Origin: Paraliobacillus salinarum
GTDB taxonomy: Bacteria; Bacillota; Bacilli; Bacillales; Amphibacillaceae
DNA: 64,000 bases
Reading direction: 5' to 3'
NCBI RefSeq assembly: GCF_014083865.1
Contig: NZ_JACEFA010000005.1
Location: forward strand, 62,001-126,000
Shown here: one piece after another, positions 43,656 to 54,959 of the stretch
Layout of the letters: every line of letters starts with the position of its first letter
Numbering within the stretch: position 1 is the first letter of the stretch
Position numbers and translations under genes: made by a program
The notes under the pieces: generated by a model
What the model saw: the letters and a program-made list of their open reading frames with translations, nothing else
Told to the model about the DNA's origin: nothing
Database searches by the model: none

Positions 43656-44393
43656 ATGGCAGGACACTCTAAATGGAAAAATATTCAACGCAGAAAAAAT
43701 GCACAAGATGCCAAAAAAGGAAAAGTATTTATGAAAATGGCAAAGGAACTTTATGTAGCGGCTAAAGAAGGTGGAGGAGACCCTGAAATGAATCCTTCCT
43801 TGCGACTAGCTATTGATAAAGCAAAAGCAAGTAATATGCCAAATGATAATATAGAACGTGCAATAAAAAAAGCAACAGGCGATTTAGATGGAGCAAATTA
43901 TGAAGAGGTAGTCTATGAAGGATATGGACCTGGTGGAGCTGCTGTTATGGTGGAATTGTTAACTGATAATAAAAATAGAGCAGCTGCAGATGTAAGGCAT
44001 AGTTTTTCAAAGCACGGAGGAAACCTTGGGGAAAATGGCTGTGTTGCATTTATGTTTGATCGTAAAGGATATATTGTAGTCGAACGCTCAACCACATCAG
44101 CTGATGAAGACGATATGATGCTCCTTGCAATCGAGGCTGGGGCAGAAGAAATGGAAACGACAGAACAAGTTTTTGAAATTTATACATCACCGGAACAGTT
44201 TCAAGATGTAAAACAACAACTTTTGGATAATAATTATCAATTGTCTATTGCAGAAGTTACGATGTTTCCTCAGACATATGCTTCCTTATCAGAGGATGAC
44301 GAAACCAAAATGATAAAGTTGATTGAACGATTAGAAGATTTAGAGGATGTACAAGAAATTTATCATAACGCAGAATTAGTTGATGAATCATAA
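43656..44393 (+). CDS. yebC: YebC/PmpR-TACO1 family protein
   Basis: 245 residues, ATG after AAAGGAGTTCATAAAA. Members act either as transcription regulators or as translation factors that relieve stalling at proline runs. The N-terminal [25 protein letters not shown] is the family signature, with three domains across the length and the acidic segment [16 protein letters not shown]. It is the B. subtilis YrbC orthologue by position, before bofC and ruvA. Confidence 0.97.
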   Translation: MAGHSKWKNIQRRKNAQDAKKGKVFMKMAKELYVAAKEGGGDPEMNPSLRLAIDKAKASNMPNDNIERAIKKATGDLDGANYEEVVYEGYGPGGAAVMVELLTDNKNRAAADVRHSFSKHGGNLGENGCVAFMFDRKGYIVVERSTTSADEDDMMLLAIEAGAEEMETTEQVFEIYTSPEQFQDVKQQLLDNNYQLSIAEVTMFPQTYASLSEDDETKMIKLIERLEDLEDVQEIYHNAELVDES

Positions 44394-44490
44394 TTTAAAT
44401 GTTCGTATATAAAGAATAGCTTTCTTTTTGTTTCTAAACGAATGGAGTTAGAATATAATAATATTAAAAAATACAACGAGGTGTCTAATC

Positions 44491-44820
44491 ATGGATGAAT
44501 CAAGTGATTATGAAGATTTTCAAGGTCAACAGATTCTAGAAAAGGAAGCAGCAATTAATGAATTAGAAAACTTTCATTTCGATGATAAAGAATATTATCT
44601 TGTTTATCAAAAAGAAAACCAGCCGGCTCAAAGACAAATGAAATTTAACAAAGTAGAGAAAAAATCAAAAAATACGTTTGCGATTGCAATGCAAACAGAA
44701 GACAAGGTCAATTCAATTCGTTGCTATTATGGTGAAGAGATCCTAATCAGTCGAGATGAAATTATACAATTAATAATTATAAAACCAGGTTCCGACGAAT
44801 TTGTTGTGTATACAGATTGA
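44491..44820 (+). CDS. Acidic 109-residue protein, unknown function
   Basis: ATG after CGAGGTGTCTAATC; a TATAAT lies at 44454-44459. The product is soluble, strongly acidic at its start (MDESSDYEDFQGQQILEKEA) and strand-rich afterwards (EYYLVYQKENQPAQRQMKFN, SIRCYYGEEILISRDEIIQL, DEFVVYTD), which suggests a small beta domain. It has no signal peptide or membrane helix. I do not recognise the family. It lies between yebC and bofC, next to sporulation and recombination genes, where B. subtilis has no such gene. Confidence 0.75.
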   Translation: MDESSDYEDFQGQQILEKEAAINELENFHFDDKEYYLVYQKENQPAQRQMKFNKVEKKSKNTFAIAMQTEDKVNSIRCYYGEEILISRDEIIQLIIIKPGSDEFVVYTD

Positions 44821-44984
44821 TGTTTTATAGTTAGTTACAAAGTAATGAACAAGCTTGGCTATATTTTATATAGGTAGATTGTTATAGAAGAGCATAAACT
44901 TCATTAAATTGGTTAAACATAGATGTAAAAGCTATTTATCAATGATTTAGTAAGATAATTCTATGTTTGACCGAGGTGATTAAA

Positions 44985-45554
44985 ATGAAAAGTAAATTTC
45001 AATTATTCGTTTTTGCTATTCTGTTGTTTTTAGCGGGATTTAGTACACACGCTGCCATTGTTAAAGAGAATGAATCAGCAGATGATTTAGAAGATAAAAC
45101 AACAGAAGTGACAAATTCTACTCAAGTTGTTGCTAATGAGCCATTACAATTAACAGTCACACTTCAAAAGCAGTATCTTGATGGGAAGATAGAAGAAAGC
45201 TCGGAGGAACAAACCATCTATGCTATGGAAGATTTCTGGTCAATGTATGAAGGATGGCAATTGGTGGATCAAAATCAAGAAGAAATGGTTTTTAGACAGC
45301 AAGTAGATGATATTTCACCTTATTTAAAGAAGTCTGGCTATTTTGGTTTACAAAATAGTATGCTTTCTATCTTTGAAGGGGAGCCGATTCATCAACAGGT
45401 GATTCAATCTTTTTATCAAATCGATACAGAGACCCTTGAAAGTCGACAAATTGAAGCATTAGAAAAAGGTATTCAAATTGAATCGAAAGAAAAGTATTTA
45501 CAGGTACTTGAAATGTATCGCGATCTCTCACCAACTAAACAAGTGCAAGGATAA
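44985..45554 (+). CDS. bofC: Forespore checkpoint protein BofC
   Basis: 189 residues from ATG 44985 (GAGGTGA six bases upstream; TTG 44967 precedes that site). Secreted forespore regulator that restrains SpoIVB signalling and so delays pro-sigma-K processing by SpoIVFB. A signal peptide (about 1-24) is followed by the conserved VTLQKQYLDGKIEESSEEQT, AMEDFWSMYEGWQLVDQN and VDDISPYLKKSGYFGLQ blocks. The checkpoint partners spoIVFA/spoIVFB are also in this window. Followed by a clear terminator. Confidence 0.94.
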   Translation: MKSKFQLFVFAILLFLAGFSTHAAIVKENESADDLEDKTTEVTNSTQVVANEPLQLTVTLQKQYLDGKIEESSEEQTIYAMEDFWSMYEGWQLVDQNQEEMVFRQQVDDISPYLKKSGYFGLQNSMLSIFEGEPIHQQVIQSFYQIDTETLESRQIEALEKGIQIESKEKYLQVLEMYRDLSPTKQVQG

Positions 45555-45590
45555 CAAGCAAAGAGGCTCTAGTCCTTTGCTTGTTTTGTT
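45553..45590 (+). terminator. Terminator of bofC
   Basis: AACAAGCAAAG (45553-45563) and CTTTGCTTGTT (45575-45585) form a perfect 11-bp stem beginning at the bofC stop; T-rich tail. Confidence 0.85.
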
Positions 45591-45741
45591 TGCTATACTA
45601 GTAAATGTAATGAGAAAATTTGTCGAACATATGCCTTTTTTTCTTAAAAGAGATAATGTTTAGATGTGCGAACGTATGGTTGTATGCTAGAATGATAGTA
45701 GTTAAATGGATTGGTAAGTGGAGAGGGAGTTACGATACAAA

Positions 45742-46353
45742 ATGATAGCATATATATATGGTAAACTAGAAATGATTCATGATACATCGATTGTTCTAGA
45801 AACAAATGGAGTCGGCTATGAGCTAATTTGTGCAAACCCACTTCAGTTTCAAAGTAAGTTAGGTGAAAAGATACGAGTATACACGTTTCATTACATAAGA
45901 GAAGATGCACAAATTTTATATGGCTTTCAGAATACAGAAGAAAAGATGTTGTTCTCTAGAATACTTCAAGTTTCAGGGATTGGGCCAAAAGGTGCGCTAG
46001 CTATTGTAGGAACTGCAGGAGTGAATGATTTCGTTGTCGCAATTGAAACAGAAGATGAAAAATTCCTTACTCGTTTTCCGGGAGTAGGTAAGAAGACTGC
46101 ACGTCAAATGATCCTTGACTTAAAAGGAAAGCTAGCTACCGAGTTTGGTGTGTCCGCACAGGATAGTGAAGCAGAAACAAATGTGTTGGCTATGGAAAAT
46201 ATTCAAGCACTAGAAGAAGCGTTAGAAGCGCTTCGTTCGCTTGGTTATGGAGATAAGGAACTGAAAAAAATTACGCCAAAATTAAAACAAGAAACAAACG
46301 GAAAAACAGATCATTATATTCGAACTGGTTTAGCTTTACTGACGCAAAAATAA
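45742..46353 (+). CDS. ruvA: Holliday junction DNA helicase subunit RuvA
   Basis: 203 residues; ATG 45742 gives the standard start MIAYIYGKLEMIHD, although the AGGGAG upstream is a little far. Tetramer that binds four-way junctions and loads RuvB. OB domain (about 1-62), two helix-hairpin-helix motifs (LFSRILQVSGIGPKGALAIV and FLTRFPGVGKKTARQMILDL) and the C-terminal RuvB-binding domain (about 155-203, LEEALEALRSLGYGDKELKK). ruvB starts 15 bp after the stop. Confidence 0.98.
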   Translation: MIAYIYGKLEMIHDTSIVLETNGVGYELICANPLQFQSKLGEKIRVYTFHYIREDAQILYGFQNTEEKMLFSRILQVSGIGPKGALAIVGTAGVNDFVVAIETEDEKFLTRFPGVGKKTARQMILDLKGKLATEFGVSAQDSEAETNVLAMENIQALEEALEALRSLGYGDKELKKITPKLKQETNGKTDHYIRTGLALLTQK

Positions 46354-46368
46354 GACGGGGTGATTTTA

Positions 46369-47370
46369 ATGGAAGAACGTATGGTATCTAATGAATATCA
46401 AGCGGATGATGCATCAATTGAGCTTAGTTTGCGCCCCAGTACACTTGCACAATATATTGGTCAAGATAAAGCAAAAGAGAATTTATCCATCTTTATTGAG
46501 GCAGCAAGATTACGTAATGAGGCGTTAGACCATGTGTTATTGTATGGTCCTCCAGGGTTGGGAAAAACAACAATGGCGTCGATTATCGCTAATGAAATGG
46601 GAGTGGAATTTCGGACAACATCTGGTCCAGCAATTGAAAAAGCAGGAGATCTTGCAGCAATCCTGTCTTCACTTGAAGTAGGTGATGTTTTATTTATTGA
46701 TGAAATTCATCGCTTGCCAAGATCGGTAGAAGAAATACTGTATCCGGCAATGGAGGATTTTTGTCTTGATATTGTTATTGGAACAGGTCCAAGTGCTAGG
46801 TCAGTTCGACTTGATCTTCCGCCTTTTACTTTAGTTGGAGCAACAACAAGAGCTGGATTATTAACGGCCCCGTTACGAGATCGTTTTGGTGTATTGAGTC
46901 GTTTGGAATTTTATACAACGGAAGATTTGTGCGATATTGTTGAACGCACAGCAACGATATTTGATGTCACAATTGCAAAGGAAGCAGCCATCGAAATCGC
47001 AAGAAGATCAAGAGGTACCCCTCGAATAGCAAACCGCTTGCTTAAACGTGTAAGGGATATTTCCCAAGTTCGTGGAGAAACAGAAATTAGTTTGGATACT
47101 ACTAAAACGGCATTACAAATGCTTCAAGTAGACCAATCTGGTTTAGACCATATTGATCATAAAATACTTCAATCCATTATGGATGCTTTTCAAGGGGGGC
47201 CTGTCGGGTTAGACACGCTTGCTTCCACAATTGGAGAGGAATCACAAACGATTGAGGATGTTTACGAGCCATTTTTACTACAACAAGGATTTATCCAACG
47301 CACGCCAAGAGGACGTGTTGTTACTGCAAAAGCTTACCAGCATTTCAATCGGGAGGTGCCTAGCACTTGA
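46369..47370 (+). CDS. ruvB: Holliday junction branch migration ATPase RuvB
   Basis: 333 residues from ATG 46369, after ACGGGGTGA. AAA+ motor of branch migration. [19 protein letters not shown] is the N-terminal signature; Walker [10 protein letters not shown], Walker [13 protein letters not shown], sensor 1 [18 protein letters not shown] with the arginine finger region, sensor 2 [16 protein letters not shown], and a C-terminal winged helix. The last codons overlap the TTG of the next gene. Confidence 0.99.
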   Translation: MEERMVSNEYQADDASIELSLRPSTLAQYIGQDKAKENLSIFIEAARLRNEALDHVLLYGPPGLGKTTMASIIANEMGVEFRTTSGPAIEKAGDLAAILSSLEVGDVLFIDEIHRLPRSVEEILYPAMEDFCLDIVIGTGPSARSVRLDLPPFTLVGATTRAGLLTAPLRDRFGVLSRLEFYTTEDLCDIVERTATIFDVTIAKEAAIEIARRSRGTPRIANRLLKRVRDISQVRGETEISLDTTKTALQMLQVDQSGLDHIDHKILQSIMDAFQGGPVGLDTLASTIGEESQTIEDVYEPFLLQQGFIQRTPRGRVVTAKAYQHFNREVPST

Positions 47371-47567
47371 CCGATTTCGGTAAAATGCTTATTGTAATAG
47401 GGGTTATACTAATAGTAATTGGTTTACTATCTGGTATTGTTGGTAAATTACCTGGAGACATTAGTTTTAAAAAAGGAAATGTGTCATTCTATTTTCCGAT
47501 TATGACTTCCATTTTAGTAAGTATCGTTTTATCTATTATTTTTATTATTATTAGTAAGTTTCGTTAG
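47367..47567 (+). CDS. DUF2905 small membrane protein
   Basis: 66 residues, TTG start overlapping the ruvB stop, with GGGAGGTG upstream. Two membrane helices (about 7-24 and 42-62) enclose the conserved [20 protein letters not shown] segment typical of DUF2905. Often found beside ruvB or queA in Bacillota. Function unknown. queA follows 13 bp later, so it is part of the ruvAB-queA-tgt operon. Confidence 0.9.
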   Translation: MTDFGKMLIVIGVILIVIGLLSGIVGKLPGDISFKKGNVSFYFPIMTSILVSIVLSIIFIIISKFR

Positions 47568-47580
47568 ATAGGAGTAAACA

Positions 47581-49778
<2,198 letters not shown>

Positions 49779-49796
49779 TGAAAGGAGGCGAAAAGT

Positions 49797-50069
49797 TTGC
49801 AAGCAATCGCAGGTTTACTACCATTTATACTAATGTTTGTGATTTTTTATTTTCTTTTGATTCGTCCACAACAAAAACGTCAAAAGCAAGTAAAACAAAT
49901 GCAAGATAGTTTACAAAAAGGTGATAAAATTATTACCATTGGCGGAATGCACGGTACAGTGCACGCTATTGATGAAAACGCAATTGTGATTGATGTACAT
50001 GAAGGCACAAAGCTTACATATGATCGATCAGCTATTAGAGAAGTTGTCTCAAAAAATGAACAAGAATAG
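49797..50069 (+). CDS. yajC: Preprotein translocase accessory subunit YajC
   Basis: 90 residues, TTG start after GAAAGGAGGCGAAAAG. One N-terminal membrane helix (about 5-22, LPFILMFVIFYFLLIRPQQK) and a short cytoplasmic SH3-like part (GDKIITIGGMHGTVHAIDEN). Accessory to SecDF in the Sec machinery; secDF lies at 54960-57215. Followed by a strong terminator. Confidence 0.96.
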   Translation: MQAIAGLLPFILMFVIFYFLLIRPQQKRQKQVKQMQDSLQKGDKIITIGGMHGTVHAIDENAIVIDVHEGTKLTYDRSAIREVVSKNEQE

Positions 50070-50098
50070 TTTATGATTAAGAGATAACAAAAACGAGC

Positions 50099-50146
50099 AC
50101 CCCTACAGGTTAGATGAACCATTCTAAACTTGTAGGGGTGTTTTTA
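50099..50146 (+). terminator. Terminator of the ruvAB-queA-tgt-yajC unit
   Basis: CACCCCTACA (50099-50108) with TGTAGGGGTG (50132-50141) plus inner pairing; five T follow. The gap to the next gene (50147-50327) holds a small CAACTA/TAGTTG hairpin and nothing else recognised. Confidence 0.88.
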
Positions 50147-50327
50147 TAATGGATTGGAAATTAGTTAGCTCGGATAATTTAATATCAACTACGCTTAGTT
50201 GTATTTTTCCCTAACTTGCTACCTGAAAAAATCGTATCTGTTGTCTATCGACCCCAAATTGTCATGAAACAGTTTAATTGTGCTCAAAAGTGTTACAATT
50301 CGAACTATTGCTCGAATTTATCATATC

Positions 50328-50702
50328 TTAACTATTTTTTCTCTTAATATTTACACCAATCACACCACCGATTATACCTGCTAATAAGAATCCTCCGTGA
50401 TAGAGTAATTGTATCCAAGAGAAAGATTGTTGCAAGCCAAGGTATTGATATAAGAATACAAATAGGCTAAAACCTAAACTAGTTAATAAACCAACAAGCC
50501 AACCTTTCTCCCCAGTTTTAAGTCCTGCAAAAATACCGCCGCTTAAAAATGCAATGATACTAATTACGGTTGTAGTTTGTGAGAGTGTTGATGCTCCCAA
50601 GCTAGTGAAGCGAAGTAATAAAGATAAAATAATACTTGCTACAATCATTAGTGTTAAAATTGTTAGCCATCCGTACAATAAACCGTTTAACTGTTTCTTC
50701 AT
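50328..50702 (-). CDS. yrzE: TIGR04086-type membrane protein (YrzE)
   Basis: 124 residues on the minus strand, ATG after AAAGGGGAA. Four membrane helices (about 10-32, 42-62, 66-85 and 97-118) with AFLSGGIFAGLKTGEKGWLVGLL, a Gly-rich pattern I associate with TIGR04086/YrzE proteins found near yajC and spoVB. Function unknown. It is divergent from the permease gene at 50848. Confidence 0.82.
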   Translation of the reverse strand: MKKQLNGLLYGWLTILTLMIVASIILSLLLRFTSLGASTLSQTTTVISIIAFLSGGIFAGLKTGEKGWLVGLLTSLGFSLFVFLYQYLGLQQSFSWIQLLYHGGFLLAGIIGGVIGVNIKRKNS

Positions 50703-50847
50703 GCATATTCCCCTTTCTTGCTTGTCCTTTAATAAAGAATATGCAAAACCAGGTTAATTAGAATAAAATACTTTTAAATTAATACATATATGGATAGAGC
50801 AGTTGATTTTAAATCTTCTTAAAACCTAAAAGAGGAGCGGATTTCAT

Positions 50848-52146
50848 TTGGGGCCCATCATTGCGATATCAATATTCATTGTTTGTTATGCTTTTATTAT
50901 TTCAGAAAAAATAAATCAAGCTCTAATTGCACTTTTAGGTGGGATATTGCTCTTACTAACAAAAATTTATACGTTAGAAGACGCATTTACAAATTATATT
51001 GACTGGGAAACTATTGCACTATTGTTCTCTATGATGGTACTTGTATCCATTACTAAAAAGACGGGAATTTTTTCATTCATAGCAATCTATTTTGCACAAA
51101 AGGTAAAAGGAGAACCGACCGCATTACTAGTTGGAACAGCACTGTTAACAGCAATTGGATCAGCGTTACTAGATAATGTTACGACTGTATTATTATTTGT
51201 TCCGATTATGTTTACAATTATTAGAATTCTTCATCTTCCATCATTCCCCTATATATTAATTATTATTTTTAGTTCGAATATTGGCGGGACGGCTACACTT
51301 ATTGGTGATCCCCCAAATATTATGATTGGACAAGCTGTCGAACATCTTAGTTTTATATCGTTTGTAAATCATTTAGGACCTGTTGTACTTATTATATTTA
51401 CCTGCATGATAACTTTCTTTTCTTTTAATTTTCGTAAGCAATTAAAAAGAAAGCCAGAAGCAGTGAAAGAGCTGTTACAAATGAATCCGTCTGCTTATGT
51501 AAAAAAAACACCGATGGTTTACCAATCGATTATTGTTTTATGCCTAACAATTTCAGGCTTCTTATTACATCCATTCCTTCATATTGACATAACAACTGTT
51601 GCGGTTAGCGGAGCGATTTTACTCATGTTGTTAACCGAGAAAGAACTATCAACAGAAAAGGTATTTCAAGAAGTAGAATGGATTACATTATTTTTCTTTA
51701 TCGGACTTTTTATGCTTGTAGGAGGTTTAGAAGAGGTTGGTGCAATTGATGAATTGGCACGTTATATTATTTGGATAACGTCAGGTGATTTGCCCCTTAC
51801 TGCAATTTTACTTTTATGGATTTCTGGCTTAGTTTCACAAATAATTAATAATATTCCGTTTGTTGCCGCAATGATTCCAGTTATTCAAGAATTTCAAACC
51901 TATGGAATGGCAAATGTTGACCCGTTATGGTGGTCTTTGGCATTAGGCGCATGTTTGGGTGGCAATGGAACATTAATTGGTGCCTCGGCAAATGTAGTTG
52001 TTGCTGGAATGGCTGAGGCGGAAGATGAAGGAATTGGCTTTATGCAGTTTTTAAAGTATGGCATTCCTTTAGTAGTATTTTCATTAATCGTGTCTAGTGC
52101 ATACGTTTATGTACGTTATTTGATTCCTTTTTTACAAAAATTTTAA
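50848..52146 (+). CDS. ArsB/NhaD-family (SLC13-like) permease
   Basis: 432 residues, TTG start after GAGGAGCGGATTTCA. Ion transporter superfamily protein with about eleven membrane helices. Family signatures are SALLDNVTTVLLFVPIMFTI and, in the second half, SQIINNIPFVAAMIPVI and GACLGGNGTLIGASANVVV, the inverted pair with re-entrant loops. The cargo could be Na+/H+ exchange, arsenite or an organic anion; it cannot be told from sequence, and no ars genes are nearby. Single-gene unit, divergent from yrzE. Confidence 0.88.
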   Translation: MGPIIAISIFIVCYAFIISEKINQALIALLGGILLLLTKIYTLEDAFTNYIDWETIALLFSMMVLVSITKKTGIFSFIAIYFAQKVKGEPTALLVGTALLTAIGSALLDNVTTVLLFVPIMFTIIRILHLPSFPYILIIIFSSNIGGTATLIGDPPNIMIGQAVEHLSFISFVNHLGPVVLIIFTCMITFFSFNFRKQLKRKPEAVKELLQMNPSAYVKKTPMVYQSIIVLCLTISGFLLHPFLHIDITTVAVSGAILLMLLTEKELSTEKVFQEVEWITLFFFIGLFMLVGGLEEVGAIDELARYIIWITSGDLPLTAILLLWISGLVSQIINNIPFVAAMIPVIQEFQTYGMANVDPLWWSLALGACLGGNGTLIGASANVVVAGMAEAEDEGIGFMQFLKYGIPLVVFSLIVSSAYVYVRYLIPFLQKF

Positions 52147-52216
52147 ATCATATTAGAAACTTAGAGGATATTAAAAAAAGAAAGGGTGAAGCTAGGTAAA
52201 GAGGGGTGAACATAAC

Positions 52217-52873
52217 ATGGACATTGAAATAGGAAAAATAATTTTCAGAACAATTTTTACGTATAGTATGATTGTTCTTGTTTTTCGTTTAATGGGAAAA
52301 AGAGAAATAGGCGAATTAAGTCTTTTAGATATTGTCGTTTTCATAATGGTGGCTGAAATAGGTGCATTTACTATTGAAGAACCGAAACGGCAATTAATTG
52401 AAGCGATCATACCAGTAACTATTTTACTTCTTATTCAACGATTGATTGCTTATACTTCTTTAAAAAGCAAAAAATTTAGAGATTGGTTTGAAGGAAAACC
52501 CTCTGTAATTATTTCGTATGGAAAAATAGATGAATATGAGATGAAAAAACAGCGTTATAATTTAAATGACTTAATGCAGCAATTAAGGGAGAATGGAACA
52601 AGAAGTATTGAAGACGTTGCTTTTGCCATTTTGGAGCCTTCGGGAAAATTGTCTATTTTTGAGCAAGATGAAGGTGGAAGTGAGGGAGATGTTTATCCTT
52701 TAGTAATGGATGGAGAGATTCAAGAGCTAAGCTTGAAAAAGATAAACAAGTCAGAAGCCTGGTTAATAAAACAACTAAACACAAAAGGATATCCATCCGT
52801 AGCCGAGATATCCTTTTGTTCGATAAACGCAGAGGGAGATTGGTATATTGATCTAAAAAACGAACGCCGCTAA
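52217..52873 (+). CDS. yrbG: DUF421 (YetF-type) membrane protein, YrbG-like
   Basis: 218 residues, ATG after GAGGGGTGAACATAAC. Three N-terminal helices (about 8-24, 35-53 and 60-80) with the RLMGKREIGELSLLDIVVFI signature, then a cytoplasmic two-subdomain region (about 85-215) including GKIDEYEMKKQRYNLNDLMQ and ILEPSGKLSIFEQ. B. subtilis YrbG lies at the same place before spoVB. Its last bases overlap the end of the convergent spoVB by four. Confidence 0.88.
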   Translation: MDIEIGKIIFRTIFTYSMIVLVFRLMGKREIGELSLLDIVVFIMVAEIGAFTIEEPKRQLIEAIIPVTILLLIQRLIAYTSLKSKKFRDWFEGKPSVIISYGKIDEYEMKKQRYNLNDLMQQLRENGTRSIEDVAFAILEPSGKLSIFEQDEGGSEGDVYPLVMDGEIQELSLKKINKSEAWLIKQLNTKGYPSVAEISFCSINAEGDWYIDLKNERR

Positions 52874-54423
52874 TCAATTAACTTCTGAATGAAAGGGATT
52901 TGACGTAATTCATCTTTTGTTATAAATCGCAAAAGGAAAAGGAAAAAAATATACATTATGAAAATTATACTAAGTAAGCTAAGAAATGCTTGTAAGCTAG
53001 ATGAGTAGGACGGTATAATATGCTTTAACACATAGCTTACAAACCAAGTCGTTACAACTAACAAAATCATTCTCAATATATCTAGAGAAGGAATGCGAAA
53101 TTTAGCAACTTTATACAATGTAGCTAAATGCAAAAAGGTTCCTAATACAAACCCAGTTGTAACTGAAATAGCTGCTCCCATAATGCCATAGGTGGGATTC
53201 GTTGTTAGTGTAATTAATAGAATAAATTTAACCGTTGTACTAATTATATTATTCCACATGGCGGGTTTCGCATAGTCTAATGCTTGGAGAGCTGCATTCA
53301 ACGGGAATTGAATATATAACAATAGAAAGAAAGGTGCCATAAGGATCAAAAATCGACTGGCACTACTTGTTCCATACATGTACATTAAGATGGGCTCAGC
53401 AAACATGGTCAAAATAACAGTGGCAATCGCTCCAGAAGCAAAGGAAATACGTATTGCTTGATGTATACGATAATGAACTAAGTTATGTTGTTTTTTTGCT
53501 TCAGCCTCACTAATATTCGGTATTAATGCAATAGCTAGTGAATGCGTAATGAATGTAGGCAAGAACAGTAGTGGAATCGCATAACCAGTTAATGCACCGT
53601 ATTGTTTAGTCGCGACTGCTGTTTGAATTCCTGCAATCGCTAGGCTTTGAGAAACGAGAATAGGCTCTAAAAAATTTGAAACAGAACCAACAAGTCTACT
53701 GCCGGTACTCGGTAATGCAATAGAAAGTAAAGATTTTAATGTATCCTTACCTGACGATAAATAAGAGAAGAATCGATGGTGTAATGTGATTCTTTTATGA
53801 AAACGAAACATTCTAAGCATAAAGAGCAATGAAATTAATTCGCCTATAATGACAGAGATCATTGCACCACACGCTGCGAATTCAATCCCATACGGAAGCA
53901 AAAGTTTGACAAAAAAAGCAACACAAGATATTCTAACAATCTGTTCAATGACTTGTGCATAGCTTTGTGGTTTCATATTTTGTCTACCTTGAAAATAACC
54001 ACGAATAACAGAAGCAATCGCACTAATTGGAACCATTGGAGTAATTGCAAGCAATGGGTATAGTGTTCGTTCATCTGTTAAGAAATGCTTTGCAATTAAA
54101 GGTGCACTTACAATCATTCCGATCGTAAACACAATACTCAACGTCCCAGTAATTGCTAGAGAGATGATTAATATTTTTTTTATTTGTCGTGTATTATTAT
54201 TAGCTTCTGCTTCCGCAACTCGCTTAGAAATAGCAATCGGTAATCCGAATTGTGATAAAGTATAAATTAAGAATAAAGTGGGAAGGGCCATGTTATATAG
54301 TCCGATTCCTTCTTCGCCCATTAATCGTGCGACAACAATTCGATTGATAAAACCTAATAATCTTGTAATTAATCCAGCTAAAACTAGAATAAGTGTACCT
54401 TTTACAAATGATTGCTTTGTCAT
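52870..54423 (-). CDS. spoVB: Stage V sporulation protein B, MurJ-like flippase
   Basis: 517 residues from ATG 54423 on the minus strand (GTAGGA upstream; TTG 54432 lies inside that site). Polysaccharide transporter of the MOP superfamily with about 14 membrane helices, needed for spore cortex synthesis. Starts SFVKGTLILVLAGLITRLLGFINRIVVARLMGEEG, with GYFQGRQNMKPQSYAQVIEQ and TGYAIPLLFLPTFITHSLAI as further family blocks. In B. subtilis spoVB is at this same place next to yrbG and comN (yrzD). Convergent with yrbG, with a four-base overlap. Confidence 0.95.
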   Translation of the reverse strand: MTKQSFVKGTLILVLAGLITRLLGFINRIVVARLMGEEGIGLYNMALPTLFLIYTLSQFGLPIAISKRVAEAEANNNTRQIKKILIISLAITGTLSIVFTIGMIVSAPLIAKHFLTDERTLYPLLAITPMVPISAIASVIRGYFQGRQNMKPQSYAQVIEQIVRISCVAFFVKLLLPYGIEFAACGAMISVIIGELISLLFMLRMFRFHKRITLHHRFFSYLSSGKDTLKSLLSIALPSTGSRLVGSVSNFLEPILVSQSLAIAGIQTAVATKQYGALTGYAIPLLFLPTFITHSLAIALIPNISEAEAKKQHNLVHYRIHQAIRISFASGAIATVILTMFAEPILMYMYGTSSASRFLILMAPFFLLLYIQFPLNAALQALDYAKPAMWNNIISTTVKFILLITLTTNPTYGIMGAAISVTTGFVLGTFLHLATLYKVAKFRIPSLDILRMILLVVTTWFVSYVLKHIIPSYSSSLQAFLSLLSIIFIMYIFFLFLLRFITKDELRQIPFIQKLID

Positions 54424-54542
54424 TATTGCCAATCCTACCTTCTCAAAGAAATAAAATTCCTATACAATGATGTATATGCACATAAGTTGGTCAAGCATGA
54501 CAAGCAACTATAATTTACATAATATAAGGGAGAGCGATTGTA

Positions 54543-54842
54543 TTGGCTATAACTAGAAAAGTAGACGATTGGCGCGCGTTTTTATCCGTTGTGTTAGAGA
54601 GTAAGACAGAAGAATTTAAGTTAATGGGTTATAAAGATACTACAGATGATATAGTGTGGCAATGTTTAAAACAAAAAGTGTGGAAAGGTAACCCAGAGAA
54701 ACGTTTATATCAAGTTGTTGAGGATATTTTACATTTAAATACGAATAAATACATGAGCTTTTTGACTGTTGAATCTTATAAACAAGATGATTTAATGGCG
54801 TCCATTGCAGCACTCACTGAAAACGAAGGACAAGATGACTGA
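54543..54842 (+). CDS. comN: ComN family post-transcriptional regulator
   Basis: 99 residues, TTG start after AAGGGAGAGCGAT. Small helical cytoplasmic protein (WRAFLSVVLESKTEEFKLMG, IVWQCLKQKVWKG, RLYQVVEDILHLNTNKYMSF). In B. subtilis ComN (YrzD) acts on comE mRNA localisation and competence. It lies between spoVB and secDF as there. About 117 bp without features separate it from secDF. Confidence 0.88.
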   Translation: MAITRKVDDWRAFLSVVLESKTEEFKLMGYKDTTDDIVWQCLKQKVWKGNPEKRLYQVVEDILHLNTNKYMSFLTVESYKQDDLMASIAALTENEGQDD

Positions 54843-54959
54843 ATTTCTAATTGACATTAGCACTTATTGGTAGCATAATACGTTTGAAACTAAAAAAACG
54901 GAATAGGAAAAGACTTGCTTGATTTTAAAAAGTAATCAAGCAGAGGAGGCGTAATACAT

